Shown in pieces: positions 12,151-23,529 of a stretch of 60,000 nucleotides of DNA. Location of the stretch: NCBI RefSeq assembly GCF_030272615.1, contig NC_081406.1:143463041-143523040 (forward strand), given 5' to 3'. Source of the stretch: Cryptomeria japonica. Its lineage: Eukaryota; Streptophyta; Pinopsida; Cupressales; Cupressaceae. Below the pieces are notes generated by a model, which was given only the letters and a program-made list of their open reading frames with translations, did not search any database and was not told the origin of the DNA. Numbering within the stretch: position 1 is the first letter of the stretch; every line of letters starts with the position of its first letter. A program made the position numbers and the translations under genes.

Positions 12151-13009
12151 TTTTTTTCTAAAAACAAGTAAACTTGAACTTCAAAGAGCTATTTGAAGGT
12201 CATGCACTCAAAACTAGGAGTTGAGAAAAGAATAAGAATTGTATTACTCCGAATCTAGTTTCTAAACTACTAATTTTTTTAAAAATTGGATAAGATTAAG
12301 AGGGTCAAACCTTTGACACACGAAAAATTGTTCCTGATTTTTTCAGAAAAATATAACATAGCTGTTTTCGTGTGCTGCACAAAATATATAGTTAGATTTA
12401 GTATTTTTCAAAACCCTTTGGTGGGATGATAGGTAAGAGTGAGATCTAGAAGTTGTGTATTTTTTTGTAATTTTCCATTGATTATTTTATTTTTTATGAT
12501 TTTTGGAAGTGACTGCATCCTGAAAATTTCATACATGTTCGTGTGCTAGGCATAACTTGCATCAAAATAATAAAAAATGCAATTTTTTAAAAAAAAGTGT
12601 ATAGAATCTAGTGTAGAATAATAATATATAATTTATTTTGAATTTGGTCAAGTATATCAAAATTTATTAAAAAAATGGTAGACATATGTCTGTGAAGACT
12701 GTCAAGGCATTGATAAAGAAAATTAAAGTTTACTATGCTAATGTTGTCCAAAAATAGAAAAAAATATATGGTCAGAAAACTAAGAAGATGTGTGAGATTA
12801 TGGTGGTAATTTTAGAGATACCCACTTGATCATTTGTAAACCTCATGATGATGAAGTCAAGAAATCATGGTGGAGGATGAAAAAACGTGTAAAGGAACAA
12901 AAAAGGGGGGAAAATAGGCTTGCAAGCCTTAGGGTCATTTTCCAACCCTCTTACCAAGCCAAAACATGCACGGGCTTTGAAAAACAAAAAGTAGTTTTTG
13001 TAGTTCTAA
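12151..13009. other. Left interior of the 34-kb element, no gene
   Basis: AT-rich sequence. A short open frame at 12826-13122 has no recognisable product and runs into the palindromic repeats. Confidence 0.45.
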
Positions 13010-13121
13010 ATAACCCGTACAGGTTATGTAAAACTAGAAAAAAAAAATTGTTTCACAAAACCCGTACAGGTTATGAAGAACTAATTTTTTTTTTTGTTTC
13101 ACAAAACCCATACAGGTTATG
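13010..13121. repeat. Subterminal palindromic repeats, left group 1
   Basis: Three copies of an AACCC(G/A)TACAGGTTATG motif lie near 13012, 13058 and 13104, each followed by GTAAAAC or GAAGA. They are likely transposase-binding repeats, by analogy with the subterminal repeats of other large DNA transposons. Confidence 0.7.
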
Positions 13122-13299
13122 AAGACATAATAAAGTATGCTTGTAAACTTAGCATTTTCTACACATGTTTTAGCCATACCTAGATAATATGTGTTTATGT
13201 ATGTATATATGCATATCTATAGTTATGTATACATATATTTATATAGATATATGTATATATGTTTGTATACATGCATGTATCTCTTCTTTTCCTCTCTCT

Positions 13300-13481
13300 C
13301 TCGTCTTACTTCCCCCATCATTGTCTTTATCTATTCTTAGCCCTAATTATCTTCCTTGAGTTCTATCTCATCTCTCTCCCCCTCACACTTCTCTCTTTTT
13401 TGATTCTCTCACCCTTTTCTCCTTCTTGTTCTCTCTCTACCTTATGTCTCTCACCCTCTCCTCCTCCTCCTCCTCCTCCTC

Positions 13482-13557
<76 letters not shown>

Positions 13558-13698
13558 AATCTCCCTCTCCCCCCCTCTCTCCCTCTCCTTTTTCCCAATA
13601 TCCCTCTCTCTCCCTCTCCCCCTCTCCTTTTCCCAATCTCCCTCTCTCCCTCTCCCTCTCTCCCACTCCTTTTCCCAATCACTCTCTCTTCCTATCCC

Positions 13699-13774
<76 letters not shown>

Positions 13775-14105
13775 TTTCCCAATCTCCCTCCTCTCTCCTT
13801 CTCCCTCTCCCCCTCTCCTTTTCCTAATCTCCCTCTCTCCCTCCCTCCCTCCCTCTCCCCCTCTCCTTCCCAATCTCTCTCTCTCCCTCTCCCCCTCTCC
13901 TTTCCCCAATCTCCCTCTCCCTCTCCCTCTCTCCCAATTTCTCCTCTATCTCTCCCCCTCTCTCTCTCCCTCCCTCCCTCTCTCCACCCTCCCTCTCCTT
14001 CTCTCCCTCTCTCCCTCTCCTGTTCCCTCTCTCTCTCTCTCCTTTTCCCAATCTCCCTCTCTCTCCCCTCCCCCCTCTCTCCCTCTCCTCCTCTCCTTTT
14101 CCCAA

Positions 14106-14197
<92 letters not shown>

Positions 14198-14530
14198 CCT
14201 CTCCTTTCCCCAACCTCCCTCTCTCTCTCTCTCCCTCTCCCCCTCTCCTTTTCCCAATCTCGCTCTCTCCTTCTCCCTCCCTCTCTCCCTCTCCCCCTCT
14301 CCTTTTCCCAATATCCCTCTCTCTCCCTCTCCCCCTCTCCTTTTCCCAATCTCCCTCTCTCTCCCTCTCCCCCTCTCCTTTCCCCAATCTCCCTCTCTCT
14401 CCCTCTCCCTCTCCCCCTCTCCATTTCCCAATCTCGCTCTCTCCCTCTTTCTCCCTCTCTCCCTCTCCCCCTCTCCCCCTCTCCTTTTCCCAATCTCCCT
14501 CTCTCTCCCTCTCCCCCTCTCCTTTTTCTA
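13300..14530 (+). repeat. Polypyrimidine tract: CT microsatellite and CT-rich minisatellite
   Basis: About 1.2 kb consists almost only of C and T on this strand. Pure (CT)n runs occur at about 13487-13555, 13703-13770 and 14110-14195. Between them a unit built on CCCTCTCC..TTTTCCCAATCT recurs at intervals of about 40-60 bp. Long open frames here (all Ser/Leu/Pro, or Arg/Glu on the other strand) are composition artefacts. Confidence 0.95.
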
Positions 14531-14535
14531 GCTCT

Positions 14536-14656
14536 ATATAGCCCATACGGGTTATGTAGAACTAAGGACAAAACTTCTAGTTCTACATAACCCATATGGG
14601 TTATGAGAAATTGTGAATGTTGACATATAAGGTTTCCATAACCCATACGGGTTATG
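14536..14656. repeat. Subterminal palindromic repeats, left group 2
   Basis: Three copies of the same palindrome (GCCCATACGGGTTATG, ACCCATATGGGTTATG, ACCCATACGGGTTATG) lie near 14541, 14589 and 14640. Two are flanked by TAGTTCTACATA or its inverse, making larger imperfect palindromes. Confidence 0.75.
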
Positions 14657-14800
14657 GGAAAATCTTTATATATTTTAGTCCCAATGGCCTAAAAACCACC
14701 ATTGCAAGTTGTTTGAAGGCCCCACTACTTTTGCACATGATTTTCTAGGATAGTAATAGTCAGGTTTTCATATTCTTTTGTCACTTTTGCTTTGGAATGA

Positions 14801-14985
14801 TTGGTTTTGAAGTTATTTTATAATTGTTACTTTAGGTAATAACAAAATCATGATCATTTATTGTTTTTTTGCTTTGATCATGATTTATTTGTCTTGTATT
14901 TTGGTTTTTTTTGAAGTTATTCTATTATTGTTACTTTAGATTATAACAAAATGATGATCATTTGTTGTTTTTTGCTATTTGATTG
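14801..14985 (+). repeat. Direct duplication upstream of the transposase start
   Basis: TTGAAGTTATT.TA.TATTGTTACTTTAG with AACAAAAT.ATGATCATTT occurs at about 14806-14866 and again at 14908-14968, spaced about 102 bp. It sits directly upstream of the transposase ATG, where a promoter or 5' UTR would be. Confidence 0.7.
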
Positions 14986-15017
14986 TGGATTGTCATCATG
15001 ATGTTATGTGTAGGAAA

Positions 15018-15107
15018 ATGGGAAACAATAAGAGAGGAACAAATGAACAAAGAGAGGTAGCAAAGGAAAGACAAAGGAAGCGTATGAAGAGATTATGTGA
15101 AGGTATG
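15018..15107 (+). pseudogene. Transposase-like gene of the 34-kb element, N-terminal exon part
   Basis: From ATG 15018 thirty codons are open and end exactly at the left tip of the CACTA element. The product is short and very basic (MGNNKRGTNEQREV, KERQRKRMKRLCEGM). Skipping the CACTA element, the frame continues without change at 35865 (TSSNAPNESDEH). The upstream GTGTAG could be a 3' splice site of a 5' UTR intron. Basic N-terminal stretches are common in DNA-binding transposases. The function of this segment alone is inferred. Confidence 0.65.
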
Positions 15108-15145
15108 CACTAGTACATTTGGGTCAAAATTTTGACGGCAAATTG
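15108..15145 (+). repeat. CACTA left terminal inverted repeat
   Basis: CACTAGTACATTTGGGTCAA matches the inverse of 35835-35864 with one substitution and one indel in the first 20 bases. Confidence 0.85.
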
Positions 15146-15359
15146 TCGGAATTCCAACGAAATTTTGTCGCACTAACAACAAAAAAAGTCGTCGAAAACT
15201 TTTTGTCGGAAGTTCCGACTATCCTTGTGGTCGTCGCAATTCCGACATCAGCTCCAACCTTTCTGATGGCCGCCATAGATGCTCATACCTAGAAAGAATA
15301 TCGTCGCGATCTCGGCCTGTCGTCGATATTTCGACTCGAAAGGGTATAATTCCAATAGA

Positions 15360-15493
15360 GGAGTGTCGTTGGATGCACAACATCCTCGTCGAAACTCTCC
15401 TGGAGGCCGTTGTAATTTTAACCCTTTTCTGTTAGAATTAGAATGGCCTCCAGGAGAGTTTTGACGAGGATGTTGTGCATCCGACGACACTCC
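15360..15493. repeat. Strong hairpin near the CACTA left end
   Basis: Arms 15360-15408 and 15445-15493 are inverted copies of 49 bp with two mismatches and a 36-bp loop. Pairing extends more loosely on both sides. Such subterminal inverted repeats are known in CACTA elements; transcription could give small RNAs. Confidence 0.85.
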
Positions 15494-15584
15494 TCTCTCA
15501 GAATTTTTACCCTTGGATGTCGGAATTCCGATGGTAGGCCGATTTTTTGTAAATTTTTTTTTTATAGAAAAAGATTGACATTGG

Positions 15585-15800
15585 TATCTCTCTTCTATCT
15601 CTCTTCTCTATCCCTCTCTACTATGGTATCTCTCTTCTATCTCTCTTCTCTATCCCTCTCTACTATCTCTCTTCTCTCTCCCCTCTCTAGGTCTCTTTCT
15701 CCATCCCTCTCTTCTTCTCTCCCTCTCTACTTCTCTTTCTCTACCCTCTCCAGGTCATTATCTCTTCCTCTCACCCTCTCTCTCTCTCACCTCTATAGGT
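15585..15800 (+). repeat. CT-rich simple repeat
   Basis: TATCTCTCTTCTCTATCCCTC occurs twice around 15586-15660, followed by irregular CTCTCT sequence. Confidence 0.8.
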
Positions 15801-18800
15801 CTCACCTTCCATTCCTCCATCATTACCCATGTTGTCAAGTTGCAAGATATTTCCCAAAGTACTTGGTTGCTAGGGTTGATTTGCTTAAGTGTTGGAGTCG
15901 GAGTTAGATGAGACCTACATGATTAAGTTGTATTAAGTGATCAAGTCACCAAGATCTCAATTGTAAACATGACTAGGTTGTAGGGTTTTATGGTAGCATA
16001 GGTCAAGATTGAGGTATGGTGGTCAAGAATTACCTTCCAATGACAAAAGACATCAAAATGATGAAGAATGAAGGCGATGAACTCATAGAAGTTTGGAGGA
16101 GATAATTTGACTAAGTTAAAATTTTGTTTAAGTCATGGTCATGATACTAGCTTGCTCATTAAGAGCAATTTGTGCGAATGAACCCTAGAAATGTGCCCAT
16201 GCTAGAGAAGCAAGAATTCCAATAAAACCTAAGGCAATGCTAGTAAGGGGTCAAAATTAAAGAATTAGGTTACAAAAAACAAAATTTGGCTAAGTCGAGA
16301 TGTTGCTCAAGGACGACCTAAATCATGGAGTGTAAATCAGTCATGAAACATGAGAATGGATAGGTCTTGACCCAAGCAACGTAAGTCCCTCTTGTGATTC
16401 CAACAGATATCACATCACAATCATTGAGTCTATCTGCAATATAAAGTCAAGACCTGACTATTGGAATCTTGGAGTCATCCCATTTGATCACGTAGTTTAG
16501 CACTTGGGAGGATTTTGTTCAAGAGGATAGAATACTTAGTATTTTATTTTGTGTTGCATAGTGCATAAAAAAAACATCAACAGAAACCATTGAAATCCAG
16601 TGTTTGCTTTTGGATAGTTCTGTAATGATGTTAGTAAATTATTTGATTGCTTTGAAGGGTTCCTCTGGAGATGAGGAGTTCTGCTGGTTTGTTTGCCAAC
16701 TTTGCCTATTCATAACAAAGTGCAAAAGTTATGTCTGTGCTTAGCACTGATATTGTTCTAATATTATATAACCTCCTGTTGGTCACTCCCTTCTTTTGCA
16801 TTCCTTTGATCACAAGGAGTGAGCGTTCTTCTATCTCTAGTCCCCTAATGCCAAAGTGGAGGGCTAAAGCTTAATAATGTGAAGGGCTTTACATTCACTA
16901 TCCATAATGAGTCCTCCACTTCCTGCAATACCTGGGCTGTCCTTTTTAGCAATGTCAAAATTGAATTTGAATCTGCCTTTCTATTGTGGAACACATTTTC
17001 TATAGGCTTCTTTGTTAGAGCTCTTTTTCATATTCTAAGCTTCAGGCTCATTCCAAGTTTTATTAAAGTTTTTAAAGCCTTAATTTATTCAAAGGTGTCA
17101 CATTTGTTTTATGGTAATACTATCAAAATCTTTAAAGTGGGGAGCTAAACTTTCATCAAAAGAGAAATAAAAACTTGTGTGGCCTTATAATTCATGAGTT
17201 GAAGTTTGAGTTTAACATTTTGGAGGTAATTTTCTTATACTATTCAATGCCCATTCTAACTAAGGTCAATCAAAATTCAAGATAAACCTGTGGTAAAAAT
17301 GAGGATCTCAAGTTCATTGGTAGAGGACTCCACTTTTGATGGGAGAAAACCCTAGTATTCAGTTTGGTAAGCTCTAGTTGAAGGTGCAGTATGACAGCCA
17401 TGTAGAAGGAGAACCATGACATGTTGCAAAATTAGAAGGGAAATTCTAACAAAGAGTAGCTACGTGTCTGGAACATTCAAATCATTTCATGTCTGGGCTA
17501 GCTATCTTCTTTACTCTAGTCTAGGATTTCACATTTTTGAGAAAGCATGATTTGTATGGATGGTTTGTTTGTTTCAAATGAAGTATAGTCCAGCCTCCAC
17601 CAAAATAACAATGATAGTAAGGACTAGTAGAGTAGTTTGTTAGAAGGTTTAGACATTGATAATAGTGTCTAGGTTTTCCCCAATTCTTGAATAGCATTAA
17701 TAGATAATCATAAGTATAGCAAGGAATAGATTACTTAGAGCTTGTAATGAAGAAGGGTTTTGAATTAAAAAGACAATGATAAGAGTTTTTTTTTGGTTCA
17801 AAACACAAAGACAATCACAATAGAAAATTACAAATTATAGGGTCACATTGAAATAGAAAGGTGGATTTTAGAATTTTTGTAGTAACATTCACTGTTATAG
17901 CCACATGAACAGCTCATAGGACTTGTAACAATCAACATGGATAAGAAATGGAAATCCTCTTCTTCGAGTATGGGATCATTGTCAACTTTAGAAGAATCTC
18001 CTTCTTTATTTGAGTAGGTTTGATTGATTATTGAAGAATTTATTGTGTTTCTCTATCAATAAATAAGAGGTCTCAAGAAGCTAAAGACAATGAAAACTAA
18101 TTGATGGGCAACCTTTTGACTGTCAAGAAGTGATTGCCTCAGATGAAAGTAGTGATAAATGTCACTATCAACAAAAGAACAACCAATAAATGATAAATTT
18201 GTAGTGAGATCATAGTGCCTAAAGGTAAAAGCTTGTAAGGATCATAACCAAGCCATATAAGCTTCAAGAACAATTTGAGAGCATCAAAGTCATCTACCAT
18301 ACATTAGAAGTTGTCAAATCAATGACACATAGCAGCCTCATTACAATCTTATGTTGTATTAAATAGCAAAAGACAAGTCTAAGATAGTGTTAGAAGGTGT
18401 GTGAGAGTCTTCAACATGGATAACTGATAGGTATAACACTAAGAGCAACAATATATGAGATTTGATGAATGACAGTGGCCATGATATGGAGATGACAGTG
18501 TCAAGTATCACTGTCAAAGCATGAATAGAGGTCCTAATCTGAGTCTTTTCAAGAGAGAACAATAAATATGAAGCACCAAGGTCTACAGTTAGATCAGAGA
18601 CAACCATCTAGCAGCCTAAAAAAGAATCAAAAGGCTATGAAAGGTCAAAATCACAGTATTTCCATAGCCCATAAAGTTCTAGAAGATGTGCAAGGGCAGT
18701 TCATAGTGCAAGGTCATAGGTATTTAGTGTCATAATTATTTTCTTCACCCCCAGATCTTGATGAAAGATAAAAGGATGCCATGACACAAAGTGAAAATTC

Positions 18801-21600
18801 TATAGCATTGATAAATAGGTTAGCATTATGTCATATGCATACAAGACATCATGAAGCAGATTTGACAGTAATAAAGTTGCAGCAGTCATCAACTCAAGCA
18901 TAATGAAGGCATGGACACTGAGCATGCAAAAATATAATTGATAACAGTGGTGAAATGATTAATGTTGTATCACAATTTGATATCAAACTATCTATGAAGA
19001 TGGTTGTTGAAAGGTTTAGTGTTGGTTTTAAAGGTGAAAACATTGCATGAGGTCTGCCACCATAAAGGAAATACAAAGCTACAAATAAGACAGTGACCAT
19101 TCAAAGATAAAGCTACAAAGAACTATCAAAGAAACCACAGTCCAATGAAGAATCAAGAGACAACAAACCTAAGTGTAGTCTCAGATATTTGAAAATGTCA
19201 TTATGGATAGTTAAGAAAAATAAATGCATTCATGATATTTGCACTCAACAAAAGAGAAGGGTTTTTATTCATCAAAGATTAGTTGAAACACTTGTGAGAG
19301 AGAGATCAATATCCATCAAGCCGTAAATAAGATAATCACCATTACAAAGCACGATGAGTCAAAAAGGCAATCAAGAATTATCAGTTCAAAGGATCAATAG
19401 GTGAATCTTCTCTTGTTGATAATCTCTAGTGATGGTGTATAGGATCCCTGTTCCAATCTCAATGTGCCAAAGCTTGATGAGAAGTCATGGATTAGAAGTT
19501 ACAAATGCCTTAAACAGTTTTCTATTGAGAGAAGCCATATAGTCAAATCAAGATTCAAATCCACAATGGTAAGATACAAACAATGATGATAGTCAAGGAG
19601 TCATTCATTGTAGGGTTTTCATAAAATTTTAGAATATGGTATGAGCAGTCCAAAGAACTATGACACTTCACTGAAAGGAGCAGCATATCAGTCCTTATTG
19701 GAATCAAATTATACAAATGACAAATAGGGATGAAGCTACAGGAGACAATCACTGTCTTAGTTTAAGACCCTAGAACAATATAGCCCCAATGGAGAAAGCA
19801 AAAATCAAAACATAGGAGAAGTCCTAGAATCCCACTAAAATCTTATTTGTAGTCACAGAGTTGCAAGATCAAAAGCATATAATGGTAAAGATGACCTAGG
19901 GTTCTCTTTTTATTATTGAGACAATATTATGTAATATGATAGTTTAGCAGTCCTCGAATGCATGTGAGTAGTCCCAATGAAGAAACAATACCATCAGGGT
20001 ATTAGACTAATTTTTGAAGCTCTTTAAGTCCAAAATGATAGACCTATTAGCAGCTCAAGTAAGGAACAGTCTAACAAAGAGGATAAATTGCAGCCAAAGG
20101 CTAGTGGTAATATCTCTGCTCTATTTCAAAGCATTCATAGTAAGATACTTATGGTGAGCCCAAGCATGATGGTAGCTAACACAGTCATGAGATCAAAAAG
20201 TACAGTTTCCAAGTCAGAAGCAGTCCCCTGGCAATGATTTTGAAGGATACAAATACAAGCTAACGAGAAGGATGTATTCAAAGGTAAAACACAAATATGA
20301 GGAACACTAATGCCAAAAAAGGGTAGTGAATACTATTCAAGACAATCAAAAGAAGTCTCAATCAGTGTTGAAGCAACTCATGATAAGATAAAAAAGTAGC
20401 AGTGAAAGAGGTGTATGAGAATTTTTTACAACTGCTACAAACTTCATACTCGGAACCATGAGAACCATACAAAGCAGTAAGCACAGTTGAAGGTCAAAAA
20501 TGAGATACATAGTAGTCATGGGGATCCTTGGTGTTTTAACAATAGGTATTTATTAGGGGAATTAATGATCTCAGGATTTGAATGTCTATCCTATGATTTG
20601 GATAGGATTTAAGACTTTTAACTATCGAATTCTTTGCAAGAGGTCAAGGCATTTTAGTTACAGTGTTTCTCAGGCTTCTCTGGAGTGAGTTTTACCTTAC
20701 ATGTTTGTGTGCTTTTGTTAAGATATCAGTGGTAGTAAGTAGCATAGTATAAGAATTTGTAGGTCAATGAGGTTTCTTGAGATAAGAAAGAATTGACCTC
20801 GTAAGAACACACTAACATAGAAGGACAAGCAAATGTCTACATCTAATCTTTGTTATTAAAAAGGCATAATAGAAACTATCATTAAACTTGACTAAAAGAT
20901 TGAATCAAACTAAAATGAATTAAAATGGAAAAGGTGGGGTAAGATAATAATTTGAAGAGAACAGTATGCATAGTTAAGGCTTTGACCATGTCAATGTTAA
21001 AAAAAAAATTCATAAAAATCATAATAATGGTTTCAACTAAAAAAACAACCACGAACCATAATCATCTTCAGCATGTCTCTGTATTTTGTTGACAATCAGA
21101 CATAACATACAAAGTCACAAAAGCAAAACCAAGCTTCTTCTATTTGCAAGGAACTTCGCTGTCTGCAACTGTTCTTTATTTAAAGAACATTAAAAGGTAA
21201 GTATAATAACACACAGTACTAAAAATAAGTTTTTGAGTCTATTTTGAAGATATCAACCAAATTGAGAAACATGAAAATTATAGATCACAAATTCAACATT
21301 TTTCTGAATGCTTATAGAGAACAAAAGTTGCAGCAAGGATTCCACCACGTTTGGATTTATCCACAAGTTTGTTTCTTCAGTCCATATATTCCTCTAGTTG
21401 GTGTGCTTCACCTCGTTCAGATTTTTATCAATAAAATGTTTTCATCAAGATAAAACCTGCAATCATGTTAGACAAGTATTGAAAGTATAATTCATAGAGC
21501 AACCATTTCAACTAGGTTTAGATAACATATATTCATAACTATTTCAATTTTATGTGAACTACACAATATCTATAATGCATAATTGGAGTTAAACCATAAT
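15801..21600. other. CACTA left interior, no gene recognised
   Basis: There is no domain and no open frame above about 90 codons. The part at 17.6-20.6 kb is purine-rich with repeated small words (AGCAGTC, AGTCATC, TCAAGA), which suggests an old eroded tandem structure, but I could not fix a period. Confidence 0.4.
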
Positions 21601-21626
21601 ACGACTTGGATGAGAAACATGATAGG

Positions 21627-22010
21627 GCACCCGAAGCTGTCCACATGCTAAGCCCAAGAGTGGATATACCATCCCTCTTGGCCCCATGTGGTAGTCCGCC
21701 ATCCATATGAGGTGGTGTGCTTAGTGGGTAAACTTGTACTTGCCCTCCCTATCCATGCTACCTTATCCACCCTTCTATGATTGAGACCCCTTTAATCACA
21801 ATGGTAGAGGTTGATGGGGAAACCACAATAGGGTGTCCTGAGCATCCCTCCCTTCTAAGCCCAAGGGCAGGATACACCTTTGACCCCCTTGGCCCACATG
21901 TGGCAGACACATCAGTCATCCACCATGGGGTAGTGTACTTAGAAGAGGACCTCGTCACAGTTTCCCCTCCTTGTATTCCCCTATTAACCCCCTCATGATT
22001 GATTGCAGCA
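21627..22010 (+). repeat. Diverged tandem duplication of about 200 bp
   Basis: CTAAGCCCAAG.G..GATA..CC...CTTGGCCC.CATGTGG and TGATTGAGACC/TGATTGATTGC occur in the same order at about 21650-21790 and 21855-22010. Confidence 0.65.
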
Positions 22011-23529
22011 ATTTAAGAATCAAATATTCAATATTATTTCTCATATCCAATGTAGGGGAGGTTATGTATCAAGTATAATATTGCATTGCATATTATTATC
22101 TATGTCTATATGAGAATAATTAATCATAAGAGTACTATTATGCTACATACCACAAATGAAGTAAGATTACTATTGCCTGCAGTAAACAATAATTTCATAT
22201 ATGATCTGTTTGCTTGATTACTGATATATATATTAGGAGTTGATCTGCTCTTATGAGTGATGATGCTGATTGAACTACTTTCCTTGATGCAGATGTAATT
22301 TTCAGGTCTAAAGAACCTACCATTGTGTCAAAAAGGCCCATAAGACCCCATTTTCATCTAAAACTTGTCTCTTTTGGTCATAGAAGCATTTAAGGAAAAA
22401 AAAAATCACACAACCAATGATATGCCTATACCATACATATTTGAGTTAAAATAAAAATAAAAATTCACAAGGTTTGGAGACCATTGAACAATTTGGGAGA
22501 TTGCTAATACATACACTCAATTTATAAAGTCTCAATTTGATGTACTTAATCTTCGAGAGGCCTATAAAAAAGCATTTTATAATTGCGAACTAAGATAAAT
22601 TTCCATTTTTGGCATTTTTCATCATGGATTATGGTATTAAATTCCGACATTCTATTGACAAGATAAATTCAGAGAACCATTTGTACTCGAAACAAGGGAT
22701 AGTGAAAAATTACATTATGTAGGATCTCCTACCCTATCTCGTTGAATTCATTCCTACACTAGGTGACTATGAACAAAAGCGTAGGTATTTAACAACAATG
22801 ACATGGTCCATGGACTAGTGATCCTCCTCTTGATACTCCATCTAAAAATGAGAACATCTCTTGTACACGTTGCTACTTCAGAATTAAAAGTTGCTTCTTC
22901 TAGAACTTTCCATGATTCTTTGCAATAGAATTATATGTCTTCTAGATTCACCCCACTAGGACACATTCATATCAAGCATCTTTACTTTTTTGAAAAGAAC
23001 ACCACATTTCAGATCTAGATGATCCCATAATGACTTTGATTTCCTCTTGCAAGATATTCCTCCATCATGTATTGCTTCATCGAAGTTCAAATTTTCTTCT
23101 TCAAGGGCTCTCAATGATTCTCTATGTAGGATTCTTTGTGTCTATGAGATCCACTTCATTGGGAGGCCTACTTAAATATTTCACATCTGTTTGTGGACTC
23201 TCACCTTTCAAACATTTCACATCTTATTGAGCTTCGCTTTGTTTCGAGAATAGTTTAATATTCTCTACTTAACAGGGCCTACCACGTGAAGGTGGAAGCT
23301 CATTTGGCCCCTTCCCCCCACCTCCCCCCTAACATCACTCTAAATTCCCCATTAACATCTAACATTCATTCATTCTTTCATCCATTATTAAAATATAACA
23401 TTCATTCATTATCACATAATGTTCATTAACACATAAAATTCATTAACTTTCATTAAAACGCAACATTCATCAATAATCATCAACACATATCATTCATGAA
23501 CATCCATTATCAAATAAGGTAGATTACAA
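22011..23529. other. CACTA interior downstream of the accessory gene, no gene
   Basis: AT-rich with no coding signal. At 23340-23510 short ACATTCATT(A)..CAT words repeat irregularly. Confidence 0.45.

Noticed and set aside
13259-14646. Very long open frames on both strands (up to about 440 codons)
   Set aside because: They are made only of Ser/Leu/Pro or Arg/Glu/Gly from the CT repeat; composition, not coding.
15443-15907. Plus-strand frame of 154 codons near the CACTA left end
   Set aside because: It overlaps the hairpin and a CT-rich repeat and is Ser/Leu-biased with no domain.
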